From Stenoxybacter acetivorans DSM 19021 (lineage in GTDB: Bacteria > Pseudomonadota > Gammaproteobacteria > Burkholderiales > Neisseriaceae), in assembly GCF_000745895.1 (NCBI RefSeq), contig NZ_JQKE01000015.1:1-50587 (forward strand): DNA of 50,587 bases. Reading direction: 5' to 3'. Of the stretch, positions 1 through 9,118 are shown in pieces; within the stretch, counting starts at the first letter, position 1, and every line of letters starts with the position of its first letter. Under the pieces are notes generated by a model. It saw only the letters and a list, made by a program, of their open reading frames with translations. It made no database searches and was not told the origin of the DNA. Made by a program: the position numbers and the translations under genes.

Positions 1-249
1 CTTACCGCGCACCCGCTTGGCACCGAAGTAACTTTCATCGGCTTCCAATTCCCCGTTGAAAGGCGTATTTTGCAAACAATACGTAAAAATTCGCAACCTA
101 ATCTTTGTGTATATTCGATTGATTGACTGACGACTGATTCCGGTTAATTTTGCGGTTTGAGAGGCAGTTAAATCAAGCGAAAAACACTTGATAATTTGCC
201 GCATTTTTGCATCAGAAAGTGACGAACTTTTTTGGTACTTGCAAACCAT
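1..249 (-). mobile_element. IS1595/IS1016-type transposase, 5' part (cut by window edge)
   Basis: An open frame runs from the window edge to ATG 249 (or ATG 255), giving 83-85 residues without a stop. The N-terminal part resembles the zinc-less, helix-turn-helix start of IS1016-like (IS1595 family, ISXO2-type) transposases: a segment DAKMRQIIKCFSLDLTASQT followed by LTGISRQSINRIY, then the family hallmark around GELEADESYFGAKRVRGK, whose Asp is the first residue of the DDE/DNK-type catalytic set. An AAGGAG motif lies 8 bases before ATG 249 and only 2 before ATG 255, so I prefer 249. The catalytic core continues outside the window, so I cannot tell whether the element is intact. It is transcribed away from folK, whose stop codon is 43 bp from the transposase start; the outer end of the element must lie in or next to that gap. 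Confidence 0.8.
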
Positions 250-292
250 TGCCATGACTCCTTTTTAGACATTTTAATGCCTTGTTTGGTTG

Positions 293-817
293 TCATGTCC
301 CATACAATTTCTCAGGCAGCCTGATAATTTCATTTTCCGATAAATTTTGACTCAGTGCATGAGCCAATTCATCGGCACGTCCTCGTTTGGGTAAAACATG
401 GTCGGGGGCAATTTCCGCCAAAGGCAGCATAACAAAAGCGCGTTCATGCGCACGCGGGTGTGGTAAGGTTAAATCAGAGTCATCGTTGCATTGCCCGTCG
501 TAGTCAATCATATCCAAATCCAATGTGCGCGGCGCGTTGCGAAAGGTACGCACCCGTCCGAAACGGTTTTCGATTTGGTGTAATTGTGCCAATAATTCAT
601 GTGCCGATAATTGGGTGTGCAGCAAAGCAGCAGCATTAATAAAATCAGGCTGATTCAGATAGCCCACCGGTTTTGTTTGATAAAGGGAGGAAACGCGAAG
701 CAAACGGCTGTGCACCAATGCCGATAAAGCGGTAACTGCTGCCTGAATGTGTTGTTTTGGGTGGTCTAGATTACTGCCCAAAGCGATTATTGCAGTGTGC
801 CAAACGGGTTGATTCAT
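293..817 (-). CDS. folK: 2-amino-4-hydroxy-6-hydroxymethyldihydropteridine pyrophosphokinase
   Basis: FolK transfers pyrophosphate from ATP to 6-hydroxymethyl-7,8-dihydropterin in cytosolic folate synthesis. The 174-residue product has the family features: an ALGSNL start (residues 12-17), SLYQTKPVG near 44-52, QPDFINAAA near 56-64, and the signature RFGRVRTFRNAPRTLDLDMI near 85-104 with the paired Asp residues that bind magnesium. The segment LPHPRAHERAFVMLPLAEI follows as expected. Its ATG overlaps the pcnB stop codon (ATGA), so it is probably translated by coupling from the pcnB message. Its last codons run into sequence that may belong to the adjacent insertion element, so the native C-terminus could be slightly altered. 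Confidence 0.95.
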   Translation of the reverse strand: MNQPVWHTAIIALGSNLDHPKQHIQAAVTALSALVHSRLLRVSSLYQTKPVGYLNQPDFINAAALLHTQLSAHELLAQLHQIENRFGRVRTFRNAPRTLDLDMIDYDGQCNDDSDLTLPHPRAHERAFVMLPLAEIAPDHVLPKRGRADELAHALSQNLSENEIIRLPEKLYGT

Positions 818-2154
818 GATTCACTCGTTGCATCAGCCGGTTTCTTTTTGGGTTTACGCCGCCGTTTTTTCTTGGGAGCGTCTGCTTCGGTTGCTTGGGC
901 TGCCTGAATCATGGTTTCTCGCTCGGTGTCGTCAGCGTGCTGAAAACGCTGCCACCAGTCAACAATCTCCGCATCAATTTCATCCGCTTGGGAACGCAGC
1001 ACCAAAAAATCAAAAGCGGCACGAAAGCGCGGCTGTGTTAATAAACGAAAAGGACGTGCGCCGCGCCGATATTCAAATTGCGGTTGCAGCAACCAAATTT
1101 CACGCATGGTGGCACTGAATCGCTGCGGAATGCCCCAGCCTTTGTCCATGCGCTCGCGCATCATGCTGATGGCTTCGTTCAGGGCGGGTGCGGCTTTTGT
1201 TTGTTGTTGTTTTTCTTGCCACGATGAATACAGCTGCGGCCAGAAAACCGCTGCCAGCACAAATCCCACCGATACCGATTGATCTGCGCGAAGCCGGCGG
1301 TCAGTATTGTGTAAAGCCAGAGATGCTATGTTGTTATTGTCGTCTGCTGCCGTCAATAGAGCATCAAGCAGCGGGTGCGCTTTGCCGCCCAAACCGAGCC
1401 GATTGATTTGTTCCAAGCAGGCTTGTGCGCTGCCTGAAAAAATAATTTTCATGATTTCGTCAAACAACCGTGCTATCGGTTCACGTTGCAGCAACGCGGC
1501 GCATTGTGCAATCGGTGCAGCGGTGTCAGCATCGACTTCAAATCCCAATTTGCCCGATAACCGCGCCGCACGCAACATACGCACAGGGTCTTCCAAATAA
1601 CGCGCTTCGGGTTTGCCAATCATCACCAAACGTTTGGCGCGAACATCGGCAACACCATGATGGTAGTCCAGCACAACTTGATGCGTGGGGTCGTAATACA
1701 AAGCGTTGCAGGTGAAGTCGCGCCGTGCCGCATCTTGCGCCATTGTGCCGAAGCTCGCGTCTTTCATAATGCGACCGAGCTCGTTGTGGCTGTGGATATT
1801 GCCGCCGCGGAAAGTGGTTACTTCAATGGTTTCCGAACCCACCATAACATGCACAATCGGAAAACGCCGCCCGATAATACGGCTTCGGCGAAACAGTTTG
1901 TGTACTTCTTCGGGTGTGGCATCGGTAGCGACATCAAAATCTTTCGGCTCAATTCCCAGCAACAAATCGCGCACCGCACCGCCCACCACAAAAGCCTGAA
2001 AACCCGCTTGCTGTAAGCGGCTAATCACTTTTTCAGCGGCAAAGCTAATGGTATCAGCGTGGATATGATGTTCAGACAAAGGCAATACTTGTTTGTGTGC
2101 AGCGTGTTTGGCTGAACGTTTCGGCAAAACTTTGTGTAACCATTTTTTCAGCAT
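814..2154 (-). CDS. pcnB: Poly(A) polymerase I
   Basis: PcnB adds 3' poly(A) tails to RNA and so promotes decay; it belongs to the class II nucleotidyltransferase family with CCA-adding enzymes. The head domain shows FVVGGAVRDLLLG, then KDFDVATDATPEEV with the metal-binding DxD, and RRFPIVHV. A neck motif DPVRMLRAARLSGKLGFEV follows. The C-terminus is a lysine/arginine-rich tail (KKKRRRKPKKKP), typical of PcnB rather than CCA-transferases and probably RNA-binding. I chose ATG 2154 (MLKKWLHKVL); an in-frame TTG at 2175 would add seven residues, but no good ribosome binding site supports either. It overlaps folK by 4 bases, forming a two-gene unit. A DUS lies inside the gene near 898-908. Confidence 0.93.
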   Translation of the reverse strand: MLKKWLHKVLPKRSAKHAAHKQVLPLSEHHIHADTISFAAEKVISRLQQAGFQAFVVGGAVRDLLLGIEPKDFDVATDATPEEVHKLFRRSRIIGRRFPIVHVMVGSETIEVTTFRGGNIHSHNELGRIMKDASFGTMAQDAARRDFTCNALYYDPTHQVVLDYHHGVADVRAKRLVMIGKPEARYLEDPVRMLRAARLSGKLGFEVDADTAAPIAQCAALLQREPIARLFDEIMKIIFSGSAQACLEQINRLGLGGKAHPLLDALLTAADDNNNIASLALHNTDRRLRADQSVSVGFVLAAVFWPQLYSSWQEKQQQTKAAPALNEAISMMRERMDKGWGIPQRFSATMREIWLLQPQFEYRRGARPFRLLTQPRFRAAFDFLVLRSQADEIDAEIVDWWQRFQHADDTERETMIQAAQATEADAPKKKRRRKPKKKPADATSES

Positions 2155-2261
2155 GACGCAACAGGTGCTTTCCAAAAGAAACTATAAGATGATTGATTAT
2201 AATAAAAAGTGGGTGCAAGGGCGATAAAAGACGGGATTACTTTCATAACAATACAAATCAG

Positions 2262-2273
2262 GCTACCTGAAAA
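2262..2273 (+). repeat. Variant DNA uptake sequence (AGGCTACCTGAA)
   Basis: The 12-mer AGGCTACCTGAA differs at one base from the AGGCTGCCTGAA found elsewhere in the window, and matches from memory the Eikenella-type dialect. It lies in the gap between pcnB and the phosphate transporter gene and is not paired with an inverted copy. Confidence 0.5.
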
Positions 2274-2392
2274 ATGCAGCGGCGCAGTAATCCATTATTC
2301 AATAATTAAATTGTAAACAATGGGTTTTTGCGCCGTTTATGTCAGTGATTTTTTTTGATAAAACATACACTAAGAGCGAGTTTATCGGTGCT

Positions 2393-4018
2393 TTAAAAGA
2401 CAGCACGCAAACCAAAAAATACCAATGCCGATAAAATTGCCGCCGAGGGCAAGGTAACAATCCACGCCAAACCAATCGGTTTCATCAATTGCCAATTGGC
2501 ATTGCGATTCACTAAGCCGATGCCCAAGACTGAACCCACTAAAATATGGGTGCTGGATACGGGCAGACCCATAAGTGAAGCCAGCATCACTACTGATGCA
2601 GCAGATAATTCAGCAGTGAAACCGGAAGAAGGGTGCATTTCTGCCAGATTTGTACCGATGGTTTGAATCACTTCTTTGCCGATAAACCACAAGCCAACGA
2701 TCAGGGCAATGCCAAAAGTGAGCATTACCACCGTGGGGATAGGGGATTGCGTGCCGATATTGCCGGTTTTAATCACGTCCATGATTGCGGCAAACGGACC
2801 GATTGCATTGGCAATGTCATTTGCGCCGTGGCTGAATGCAAAGCCGGAAGCGGAAAACACCTGCATCCAACTGAACATCAGAAAGGTAGATTTGTTCAAG
2901 TCTTTACGTTTTAAGGTTTTGGCATAAATAAAAGTTGCCAGCCAAATCAATGCCCCCAGCATACCGATAATTAAGCAGGTATGCAAAACCGATAATTCCA
3001 AATGCAGATTGGACAAACCTTTGAACATCAGCATGGCGGCAATCATCATCCCGCCAATGGCAGAAATCAACGGTACCCAATGATGCAGTGATTTGTAGGT
3101 ATCAATTTCGTTTTTGCGCTGCTCAATTTCAGCCAGCCCGCGATAATATTCCGATTCCAACTCCTCGTTTTGGTAATCCGGTTCGGAATAAATCTGCGCA
3201 TCTCGCGCCATGGCAGATGCGGCAGAAATTTTATCGGATTCATTTAATTGCTCAAAACGGTTTTTATGCTGTTCTTTAAAGGCTTTTTTATCGCGTTTAA
3301 TTTGTTTGAGCTGTATTTCAACTTTATCGTTGTAGTCCAAAACATGCTTTTTGATTTGTCCGAACAATAAGTACGCCATCGCGCCGCCAAGTAGCGGCGA
3401 CAGCACCCACGAAATGGCAATTTCACCGATTTTCGACCATTTCACCAAAGATAAAGCACCTGGTCCGTCGGTTAGTAAAAAGCCCAAACACAGGCTGCTG
3501 CCGATAATACCGCCGATAATGGCGTGGGTGGTGGATACCGGCAATCCTTTTTTTGTGGCAAACAAGAGCCACAAAGCGGCGGCAAGCAAGGCAGACATCA
3601 TCAGAAAAATGAATTGTGTCGGCTCCATAGGCAATGCCGACAAATCCACAATGCCTTGCCGAATGGTTTTGGTAACCTCTCCGCCGGCAATCACCGCACC
3701 CGACACTTCAAACACTGCCGCCACACCCAAAGCCTGCGGCACGGTGAGCGTACCCGCACCCACGCTGGTGCCGAATGAATTGGCAACATCGTTGCCGCCG
3801 ATATTAAACGCCATAAACACACCAAACAGCGTTGCCAAGACAAACAACACGGGTGATTGATGGTTGGTGTAGTTTAATCCCCAAAAAATAAAGTAAGCCA
3901 CCATACCGATAAGCAAGGCGGCGAAAGCATAATTGACACGAGTAAGGCGCAATGACTGCGGACCGGCAGAAACCATAATCTGTTCCAGAAAAATAATATT
4001 TTTTGTGGGCGGCATCAT
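2393..4018 (-). CDS. PiT-family inorganic phosphate transporter
   Basis: This is a low-affinity inorganic phosphate (metal-phosphate) permease of the inner membrane, energised by the cation gradient. It carries the two inverted PiT signatures: FNIGGNDVANSFGTSVGAG near residues 70-88 and FSHGANDIANAIGPFAA near 393-409. Hydrophobic segments flank both, with a long charged cytoplasmic loop between (about residues 230-315, rich in K, E and Q). About 540 residues is normal for the long PitA-like subgroup. The start is uncertain: ATG 4018 and 4015 are adjacent, a TTG at 4045 extends the frame, and ATG 3976 (MVSAGPQSLRLTRVNY) would also give a good protein. It is alone, with no pho regulator or PhoU-like gene beside it. 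Confidence 0.88.
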   Translation of the reverse strand: MMPPTKNIIFLEQIMVSAGPQSLRLTRVNYAFAALLIGMVAYFIFWGLNYTNHQSPVLFVLATLFGVFMAFNIGGNDVANSFGTSVGAGTLTVPQALGVAAVFEVSGAVIAGGEVTKTIRQGIVDLSALPMEPTQFIFLMMSALLAAALWLLFATKKGLPVSTTHAIIGGIIGSSLCLGFLLTDGPGALSLVKWSKIGEIAISWVLSPLLGGAMAYLLFGQIKKHVLDYNDKVEIQLKQIKRDKKAFKEQHKNRFEQLNESDKISAASAMARDAQIYSEPDYQNEELESEYYRGLAEIEQRKNEIDTYKSLHHWVPLISAIGGMMIAAMLMFKGLSNLHLELSVLHTCLIIGMLGALIWLATFIYAKTLKRKDLNKSTFLMFSWMQVFSASGFAFSHGANDIANAIGPFAAIMDVIKTGNIGTQSPIPTVVMLTFGIALIVGLWFIGKEVIQTIGTNLAEMHPSSGFTAELSAASVVMLASLMGLPVSSTHILVGSVLGIGLVNRNANWQLMKPIGLAWIVTLPSAAILSALVFFGLRAVF

Positions 4019-4393
4019 AGCAAAAACACCACCGCAACGCTTCAATTTAAATCAAAATAGTGTTTAAAAAATACGCCGCCAAGGTGCTGCGGCAAAGAAA
4101 ATCGGCATCACGCCCGCTTGATTAAGATAATTTTTCAGTTTTATTGACGTTACAATTAAAAACATCGTGTGAGCAGATGCTTGCTTATGGATTAAGACAT
4201 AAGACAAGGAAAAATTTTTGCTTATACAATCAAGGCGTAATATGCAGCTGCGCAATGGTTCAAAATGATGACGACCAAAGTAATGCGGTAATAATAATCA
4301 ATTGTGGTTTTTCTGTTTTCTGAGGCTGCCTGAAAACTTCAGGCAGCCTTTATTTATTGCCTTGAAAATAGAAAGAAATAAAATTATTCATGC
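4019..4393. other. Intergenic gap between PiT transporter and gorA
   Basis: I see no convincing gene here. A 63-codon frame on the minus strand has no ribosome binding site or recognisable composition. The gap should hold the promoter of the phosphate transporter gene, and near the gorA side it carries an inverted pair of uptake sequences. The part at 4130-4310 is AT-rich. Confidence 0.6.
4323..4349. terminator. Head-to-head DUS hairpin downstream of gorA
   Basis: AGGCTGCCTGAA at 4323-4334 and its reverse complement at 4338-4349 form a perfect 12-bp stem with a 3-base loop, about 45 bp past the gorA stop. On the plus strand a T-rich stretch follows. On the minus strand (the gorA direction) there is no clear U tract, so terminator activity is inferred from the common use of paired DUS as terminators in Neisseriaceae. 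Confidence 0.6.
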
Positions 4394-5749
4394 TCAGCGC
4401 ATGGTAACAAATTCTTCTGAGCCGGTTGGGTGTATGGCAACGGTGTTGTCAAAATCACGCTTGGTTGCGCCCATTTTGATTGCCACCGCAAAGCCCTGAA
4501 TCATTTCGTCCACACCATAGCCGATGCCGTGCAAACCCACAATTTTTTCTTCGCTGCCGACGCACACCAGTTTCATGCGGCATGGTTGGCGGTGTTGGGT
4601 AACGGCGGTGTACATTGAGGTGAATGATGATGTATAGACTTTGATTGCCGCATCGCCGTATTGCGTGCGTGCTTCGGTTTCAGACAGCCCAACCGTACCG
4701 ATCGGCGGGTGGCTGAAAACCACGGTTGGAATCAGGGTGTAATCCATGTGTTCGTTTGGTTTGTTGTTGAATAAACGCTCTGCCAAACGCCGCCCCGCCG
4801 CCACCGCAACCGGTGTTAATGCAATTGCACCAGTGTTGTCGCCCACGGCGTAAATTTGCGGGGCGGCAGTGTTTTGAAAAGCATCAACCTGAATATAGCC
4901 GCGTTCATCGGTACTTACATCGGCGGCGGCTAAATTCAATTGGTCGGTAACGGGTTCTCTTCCAATTGCCCAAATCAAAATATCGGTGTCAAGGGTGCTG
5001 TTATCACTGAGATTTAAGGTTATGCCGCCGCTGTGATTGCGTTCTGCGGCGGTAACGTCAATGTGCCGTTTTACATGGATACCGGCGGTTTGCATGGATT
5101 CAAGCAGGGTATCTGTAAGCAGGGTATCGAAACTGCGTAAAATGCGTTCGCCGCGCACCAATAAATTCACGTGAACACCCAATTGTTGGAACACGCCCGC
5201 CAATTCCACTGCCACATAGCCTGCGCCGGCAATGGTAATGCTGTTCGGCAATTGTTGCAGTGCAAATACGCCGTCGGAATTGATGCCGAGCGATGCGCCG
5301 GGAATGTCGGGAATACTTGGGCGGCAGCCGGTGGCGATTAAAATATGGTCGGCACTGATGGTTTCTCCGTTAACTTCAACGGTGTTGCGGTTCACAAAGC
5401 GGGCAAAACCGTTAATCACTTCTACATTATTGCCTTTTAAAACGCGTTGGTATGATTCATGAATGCGTTGGATATAGGCTTGGCGGTTTTTTACCAGTTT
5501 GGCGAAATCAAAGTGTTTGAGTGTTACGTCAAAGCCGTAGTCAGATGCGTACAGGTGAATGGCTTCGGCAATTTGCGCACCGTACCACATCACTTTTTTC
5601 GGCACGCAGCCGACGTTCACGCAGGTGCCGCCCAGTGCTTTGGCTTCGATTAAGGCGCATTTTTTGCCGTAGGAAGCGGCGCGGTTCACGGAGGCAATGC
5701 CGCCGCTGCCGCCGCCGATAACGAGGTAATCAAAATGGCGGTGAGTCAT
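4394..5749 (-). CDS. gorA: Glutathione-disulfide reductase
   Basis: This is an NADPH- and FAD-dependent enzyme that regenerates reduced glutathione in the cytoplasm. The 451-residue product starts with the FAD-binding VIGGGSGG (residues 10-17), followed by the redox-active disulfide in [13 protein letters not shown] (Cys43 and Cys48). The NADPH-binding motif [13 protein letters not shown] lies near 173-185, the second FAD motif YAVGDNTG near 301-308, and the C-terminal [12 protein letters not shown] carries the catalytic His-Glu pair. Lys-Val-Met-Trp after the disulfide and the HPTGSEE ending favour glutathione reductase over lipoamide dehydrogenase or mercuric reductase. It is monocistronic by appearance, with its own hairpin downstream and a 68-bp gap upstream to map. 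Confidence 0.95.
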   Translation of the reverse strand: MTHRHFDYLVIGGGSGGIASVNRAASYGKKCALIEAKALGGTCVNVGCVPKKVMWYGAQIAEAIHLYASDYGFDVTLKHFDFAKLVKNRQAYIQRIHESYQRVLKGNNVEVINGFARFVNRNTVEVNGETISADHILIATGCRPSIPDIPGASLGINSDGVFALQQLPNSITIAGAGYVAVELAGVFQQLGVHVNLLVRGERILRSFDTLLTDTLLESMQTAGIHVKRHIDVTAAERNHSGGITLNLSDNSTLDTDILIWAIGREPVTDQLNLAAADVSTDERGYIQVDAFQNTAAPQIYAVGDNTGAIALTPVAVAAGRRLAERLFNNKPNEHMDYTLIPTVVFSHPPIGTVGLSETEARTQYGDAAIKVYTSSFTSMYTAVTQHRQPCRMKLVCVGSEEKIVGLHGIGYGVDEMIQGFAVAIKMGATKRDFDNTVAIHPTGSEEFVTMR

Positions 5750-5817
5750 ATTATTATTGTCCTTGAATGTGTGTGGTTAGGCTGCCTTATATATTGATAT
5801 ATTGACCTGAAAAATAT

Positions 5818-6594
5818 TTATGGTTTACCGGTGGCAGGGCTGATGGTGAGGATTTCATAACCTGTGTCGGTTACCAAAACTTCGTGTTCCCATTGCGCTG
5901 AAAGAGAGCGGTCTTTGGTAACCACTGTCCAGCCATCGGCAAGGATACGCAAATGGCGTTTGCCTTGGTTAATCATTGGCTCAATGGTGAAAATCATGCC
6001 GGGTTCCAGTTTGATGCCGCTGTTGCGTCTGCCGTAATGCAAGACTTGCGGCTCTTCATGAAAATCTCTGCCGACACCGTGTCCGCAAAATTCTTGCACC
6101 ACAGAATAGCCTGCGTTTTCTGCGACTGTTTGACAGGCATAGCCGATGTCGCCGAGTGTTGCGCCGGGTTTAACCGCTTCAATGCCCGCCATCATGGCGT
6201 CGTGGGTAATTTTAATCAGCCGTTTGGCTTGCGGGCTGACTTCGCCGACAGTAAACATGCGGCTGGAGTCGCCGTGAAAACCATTTTTGAGAATAGTGAT
6301 GTCTATGTTTAAAATATCGCCGTTCTTCAATGGTTTGTCATCAGGAATACCGTGGCAAATCACGTGGTTGATGGAGGTGCAGCAAGATTTTGGGAAAGGC
6401 GGATTGCCGTAGCCCAATGTGGCGGGAACACCGCCTTGCACGTTGATGTGGTAGTCGTGTATCCGTTTGTCCAATTCATTGGTGCTTACGCCGGGTTTGA
6501 TGAATGTACCGATGTAGTCGAGTGCTTCTGCCGCCAAACGGCCGGCAATGCGCATTTGTTCGATTTCTTCCGGGGTTTTGATCACCACTGCCAT
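5818..6594 (-). CDS. map: Type I methionine aminopeptidase
   Basis: Map removes the initiator methionine from nascent proteins whose second residue is small; it is essential and cytosolic. The 258-residue protein shows the full set of metal ligands of the pita-bread fold: Asp98 in NIDIT, Asp109 in FHGDSS, His172 in CGHGVGRDFHEEP, Glu205 in FTIEPM and Glu236 in WEHEV, with the substrate-contacting His81 in CHGIPDD. The length matches the bacterial type Ia enzyme without an N-terminal extension. It is not next to rpsB, its usual neighbour in many bacteria, but sits downstream of trpC with a 73-bp gap that contains a DUS. Confidence 0.96.
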   Translation of the reverse strand: MAVVIKTPEEIEQMRIAGRLAAEALDYIGTFIKPGVSTNELDKRIHDYHINVQGGVPATLGYGNPPFPKSCCTSINHVICHGIPDDKPLKNGDILNIDITILKNGFHGDSSRMFTVGEVSPQAKRLIKITHDAMMAGIEAVKPGATLGDIGYACQTVAENAGYSVVQEFCGHGVGRDFHEEPQVLHYGRRNSGIKLEPGMIFTIEPMINQGKRHLRILADGWTVVTKDRSLSAQWEHEVLVTDTGYEILTISPATGKP

Positions 6595-6667
6595 GTTGTC
6601 AATCCTTTTGTGTATTGTGGTTTTCAGGTAGCATGTTTATTGGCTGCCTGAAAAGCAGATTGTTGTT

Positions 6668-7462
6668 TTAAACGTGCAGTAAATTCGATAATTCGGCTTC
6701 GATATTGTCGGCACGCATTAAGGTTTCACCAATTAAAAAGGTGTGTATGCCTTGATTTCTCATCATGCGAATATCATCAACAGAGGTGATGCCGCTCTCG
6801 GTAACCACCGTTTTTCCTTGTAATTCCGGTTTGCTCATCATGCGTAAAGAGGTTTTTAAATTGACTTTAAACGTGGTTAAATCGCGGTTGTTGATGCCCC
6901 ACAGCGGTGTTTTCATGCCCCTGCATTTTTCCAATTCGCTTTCGTGGTGCAGTTCCAGCAACACTGCCATGCCCAATTCATGGGCAATGCTTTCCATTTC
7001 CAAGAGTTGTTCACGCTCTAATATGGCGGCAATCAGCAATACAGCATCGGCATCCCATGTACGGGCTTGGTAGATTTGATAGGGGTCTATCATAAAATCT
7101 TTGCGTAAAACAGGCAATTTGGTGGCACGGCGTGCTTGGTACAGATACAACGCATCACCTTGAAAATATTTTTCATCGGTTAATACCGACAAACATGCCG
7201 CGCCGCCGCGCTCATAGGCTTGGGCGATGGAAACAGGGTGAAAATCTTCACGAATAATGCCTTTGGACGGGCTGGCTTTTTTCACTTCGGCAATTACGGC
7301 TATTTGGCGGTTTTGGTGTTTGCTTTGAATGGCACCGATAAAATCACGGGCAGGAGGACGATCTTGTGCTTTGGCACGAATATCCGCCAAGGGTTCTTTT
7401 GCGGCGGCAGCCAGTACTTCTTGGGTTTTGGTGGTGATAATTTGAGATAAAAAATTGTCCAT
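6668..7462 (-). CDS. trpC: Indole-3-glycerol-phosphate synthase
   Basis: TrpC closes the indole ring of 1-(2-carboxyphenylamino)-1-deoxyribulose-5-phosphate in tryptophan synthesis. The product is a single-domain beta/alpha barrel, about 264 residues, not fused to TrpF. Visible motifs are [15 protein letters not shown] near residue 57-71 (catalytic Glu and Lys), [49 protein letters not shown] and VTESGI. I chose ATG 7462 because the AAGGA motif lies 7 bases before it; the ATG at 7468 overlaps that site too closely. Other trp genes are absent, as is common in Neisseriaceae where trp genes are scattered. A hydrolase gene ends 20 bp upstream, so the two may be cotranscribed. Confidence 0.95.
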   Translation of the reverse strand: MDNFLSQIITTKTQEVLAAAAKEPLADIRAKAQDRPPARDFIGAIQSKHQNRQIAVIAEVKKASPSKGIIREDFHPVSIAQAYERGGAACLSVLTDEKYFQGDALYLYQARRATKLPVLRKDFMIDPYQIYQARTWDADAVLLIAAILEREQLLEMESIAHELGMAVLLELHHESELEKCRGMKTPLWGINNRDLTTFKVNLKTSLRMMSKPELQGKTVVTESGITSVDDIRMMRNQGIHTFLIGETLMRADNIEAELSNLLHV

Positions 7463-7482
7463 AACCATATCCTTAATCAGGT

Positions 7483-8475
7483 TTAGAGTTGATATTTAAA
7501 AAAACGAAGCACGGTTTCAGGCAGCCAGCGTATGTGTCCGCGCCCGCTGCCGCTGACAAAACCGGCATGACCGCCGTGTTTGGGCTGCAATAAATAAACG
7601 GCGGCAGAAACATCGTGTTTGCTCGGCAAGGCTTCAGCCGGCAGGAAAGGATCGTTTTTTGCGTTAATCAGCAGGGTGGGTGTTTTAATTTCCGGTAATA
7701 AAGGTTTGGCGGCACTTCGGCGGTAGTAGTCGTATTTATTGGCAAAACCATGTACCGGAGCGGTGAATGTGTCGTCAAAATCACCGAGTGAACAGCTTTT
7801 TAAGACGGCAGCCAAATCAACATCAGGATAAGAGCCGATTTCCGCCTGCACTTTGGGCAGCAGCGTTTTGAGGAAATAGGGTGCATAGATGCGGCGGTTT
7901 AAGCCGCGTTCCAAAGCGATGCTGCCTGCCGGTAAATCTATGGGTGCACTGACCACGGCAGCGGCACAGCATAAGGCATTTTCACCGTTTTCCGCCAGAT
8001 ATTTTGCCAAGGCGTTGCCGCCCAAAGACACGCCGACAGCAAATAAAGATCTTTGCGGATACAAATCATGAACCGTGCGAAGTATATGGGCAATTTCGTT
8101 GCTGTCGCCGCAATGATAAGCCACAGGTGCGGTGTTGGGAACGCCGCCGCAGCCGCGGAAATGCGCCACGCAGCCCTGCCAGCCGTATTTGGCAACGGTG
8201 TTCATCAGTGCGCGGGCATAATGGCTGCGGCTGCTGCCTTCCAAACCATGAAATAAAACCACCAGCGGTGCAGTTTGGTTGCTGCTGTCAATGTGGTCGT
8301 AAGCCGTTTGGGTAAGCCCTGTACTGTCTGCATGAAGGCTGCGCCGATAAGGAGGTATGGGTTCGGCAACGGCTTTTGCCCAAATGGTTTGCGCATGTGC
8401 GCCGCAAAGCCATGCAGGGCTTTGGTAGCGTGGCAGTGTGTTTAATAAGGCTTTGTGCGGGCAGTCAGACGGCAT
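7483..8475 (-). CDS. YheT-family alpha/beta hydrolase
   Basis: The 330-residue protein belongs to the YheT (COG0429) group of alpha/beta-hydrolase-fold proteins; the substrate is not known with confidence. Visible family features are the N-terminal [14 protein letters not shown], the oxyanion segment [11 protein letters not shown] near residues 72-82, FRGCGGVPN, the nucleophile elbow [13 protein letters not shown] with Ser150, an NAKNDPFLP segment holding the likely acid (Asp near 275), and KHGGHAGF holding the catalytic His near 303. Its ATG lies inside the end of darP (11-base overlap), so its translation is probably coupled. No signal peptide is visible, so it should be cytosolic. Confidence 0.88.
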   Translation of the reverse strand: MPSDCPHKALLNTLPRYQSPAWLCGAHAQTIWAKAVAEPIPPYRRSLHADSTGLTQTAYDHIDSSNQTAPLVVLFHGLEGSSRSHYARALMNTVAKYGWQGCVAHFRGCGGVPNTAPVAYHCGDSNEIAHILRTVHDLYPQRSLFAVGVSLGGNALAKYLAENGENALCCAAAVVSAPIDLPAGSIALERGLNRRIYAPYFLKTLLPKVQAEIGSYPDVDLAAVLKSCSLGDFDDTFTAPVHGFANKYDYYRRSAAKPLLPEIKTPTLLINAKNDPFLPAEALPSKHDVSAAVYLLQPKHGGHAGFVSGSGRGHIRWLPETVLRFFKYQL

Positions 8476-8983
8476 CGGTTTCGTTGATTTCTTGGCGCAG
8501 TTGCTGAAACAGGGCGCGGAATGCTTTGGGTGGTTTTTGCTGTTCGCGCTCTTTGCGGGCGTTGCGTATCAATACACGCAAGGCGGCAATATCAATGTGA
8601 GGGTGTTTGCCGATTAAATCGGTGAGTGCATCATCGTTGTCAATCAGCCGCTCACGCAGCATTTCCAGCCGCTGCATATAGGCATTGTGGGCATTATTTT
8701 CTCCTTTGAGTTTTGCCAAATAGGCTTCAATGGGCGCAGGATCAATTTCACGCATTAAGCGGCCAATGTATTGGGTTTGCCGTTTTAATGCGCTGTTGGA
8801 AGTAATTTTTTTGTGTGCCAGCACGGCTTGCAGCAAGTCTTCAGGCAGCCCGATTTTTTTGAGTGTATCGGGTGCAAGTTTGGTTAAGGCAACACCCAAG
8901 TCTTGCAGTGCGTCCATTTCCTTTTTCTTTTGGGTTTTGCTGACCCAAACCGCATCGGTGTTTTGTTCTTCAGTGTGATTCAT
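8465..8983 (-). CDS. darP: Ribosome biogenesis factor DarP (YjgA, DUF615)
   Basis: DarP associates with late-assembling 50S subunits and helps maturation of the large subunit. The sequence from VWVSKTQKKKEMDALQDLG onward is typical of the DUF615 family: an all-helical protein with LPEDLLQAVLAHKKITSNSA, KRQTQYIGRLMREID, and the C-terminal RNARKEREQQKPPKAFRALF. I start it at ATG 8983 (MNHTEEQNT, 172 residues); a TTG at 9031 would prepend 16 residues of no family character. It overlaps the YheT-like gene by 11 bases. A DUS lies inside the gene near 8839-8850. Confidence 0.92.
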   Translation of the reverse strand: MNHTEEQNTDAVWVSKTQKKKEMDALQDLGVALTKLAPDTLKKIGLPEDLLQAVLAHKKITSNSALKRQTQYIGRLMREIDPAPIEAYLAKLKGENNAHNAYMQRLEMLRERLIDNDDALTDLIGKHPHIDIAALRVLIRNARKEREQQKPPKAFRALFQQLRQEINETDAV

Positions 8984-9069
8984 GTGTTCATATTCAATAA
9001 TGGCATCGGGAAAAATAGATGATGCTGTCAAAAAATTGCTTTACCAAAAATAGCGTAACTTATTTTAAC

Positions 9070-9099
9070 GGCTGCCTGAAACCCGTTTTTCAGGCAGCC
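9070..9099. terminator. Head-to-head DUS hairpin downstream of gltX
   Basis: GGCTGCCTGAAA (9070-9081) and TTTCAGGCAGCC (9088-9099) form a 12-bp perfect stem with a 6-base loop, 20 bp after the gltX stop. A run of T precedes the second arm, but no U tract follows in the gltX direction. It probably insulates gltX from darP. Confidence 0.55.
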
Positions 9100-9118
9100 T
9101 TATAATAAGGCGCAGCCG

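Noticed and set aside
816-2016. Several plus-strand frames opposite pcnB
   Set aside because: They are antisense shadows of a strongly supported gene, without ribosome binding sites.
4064-4255. 63-codon frame on the minus strand in the gap upstream of the phosphate transporter gene
   Set aside because: No ribosome binding site, no recognisable composition, AT-rich intergenic context.
8004-8315. Long antisense frame opposite the YheT-like gene
   Set aside because: Arg- and Cys-rich composition typical of the wrong strand of a GC-skewed coding region.
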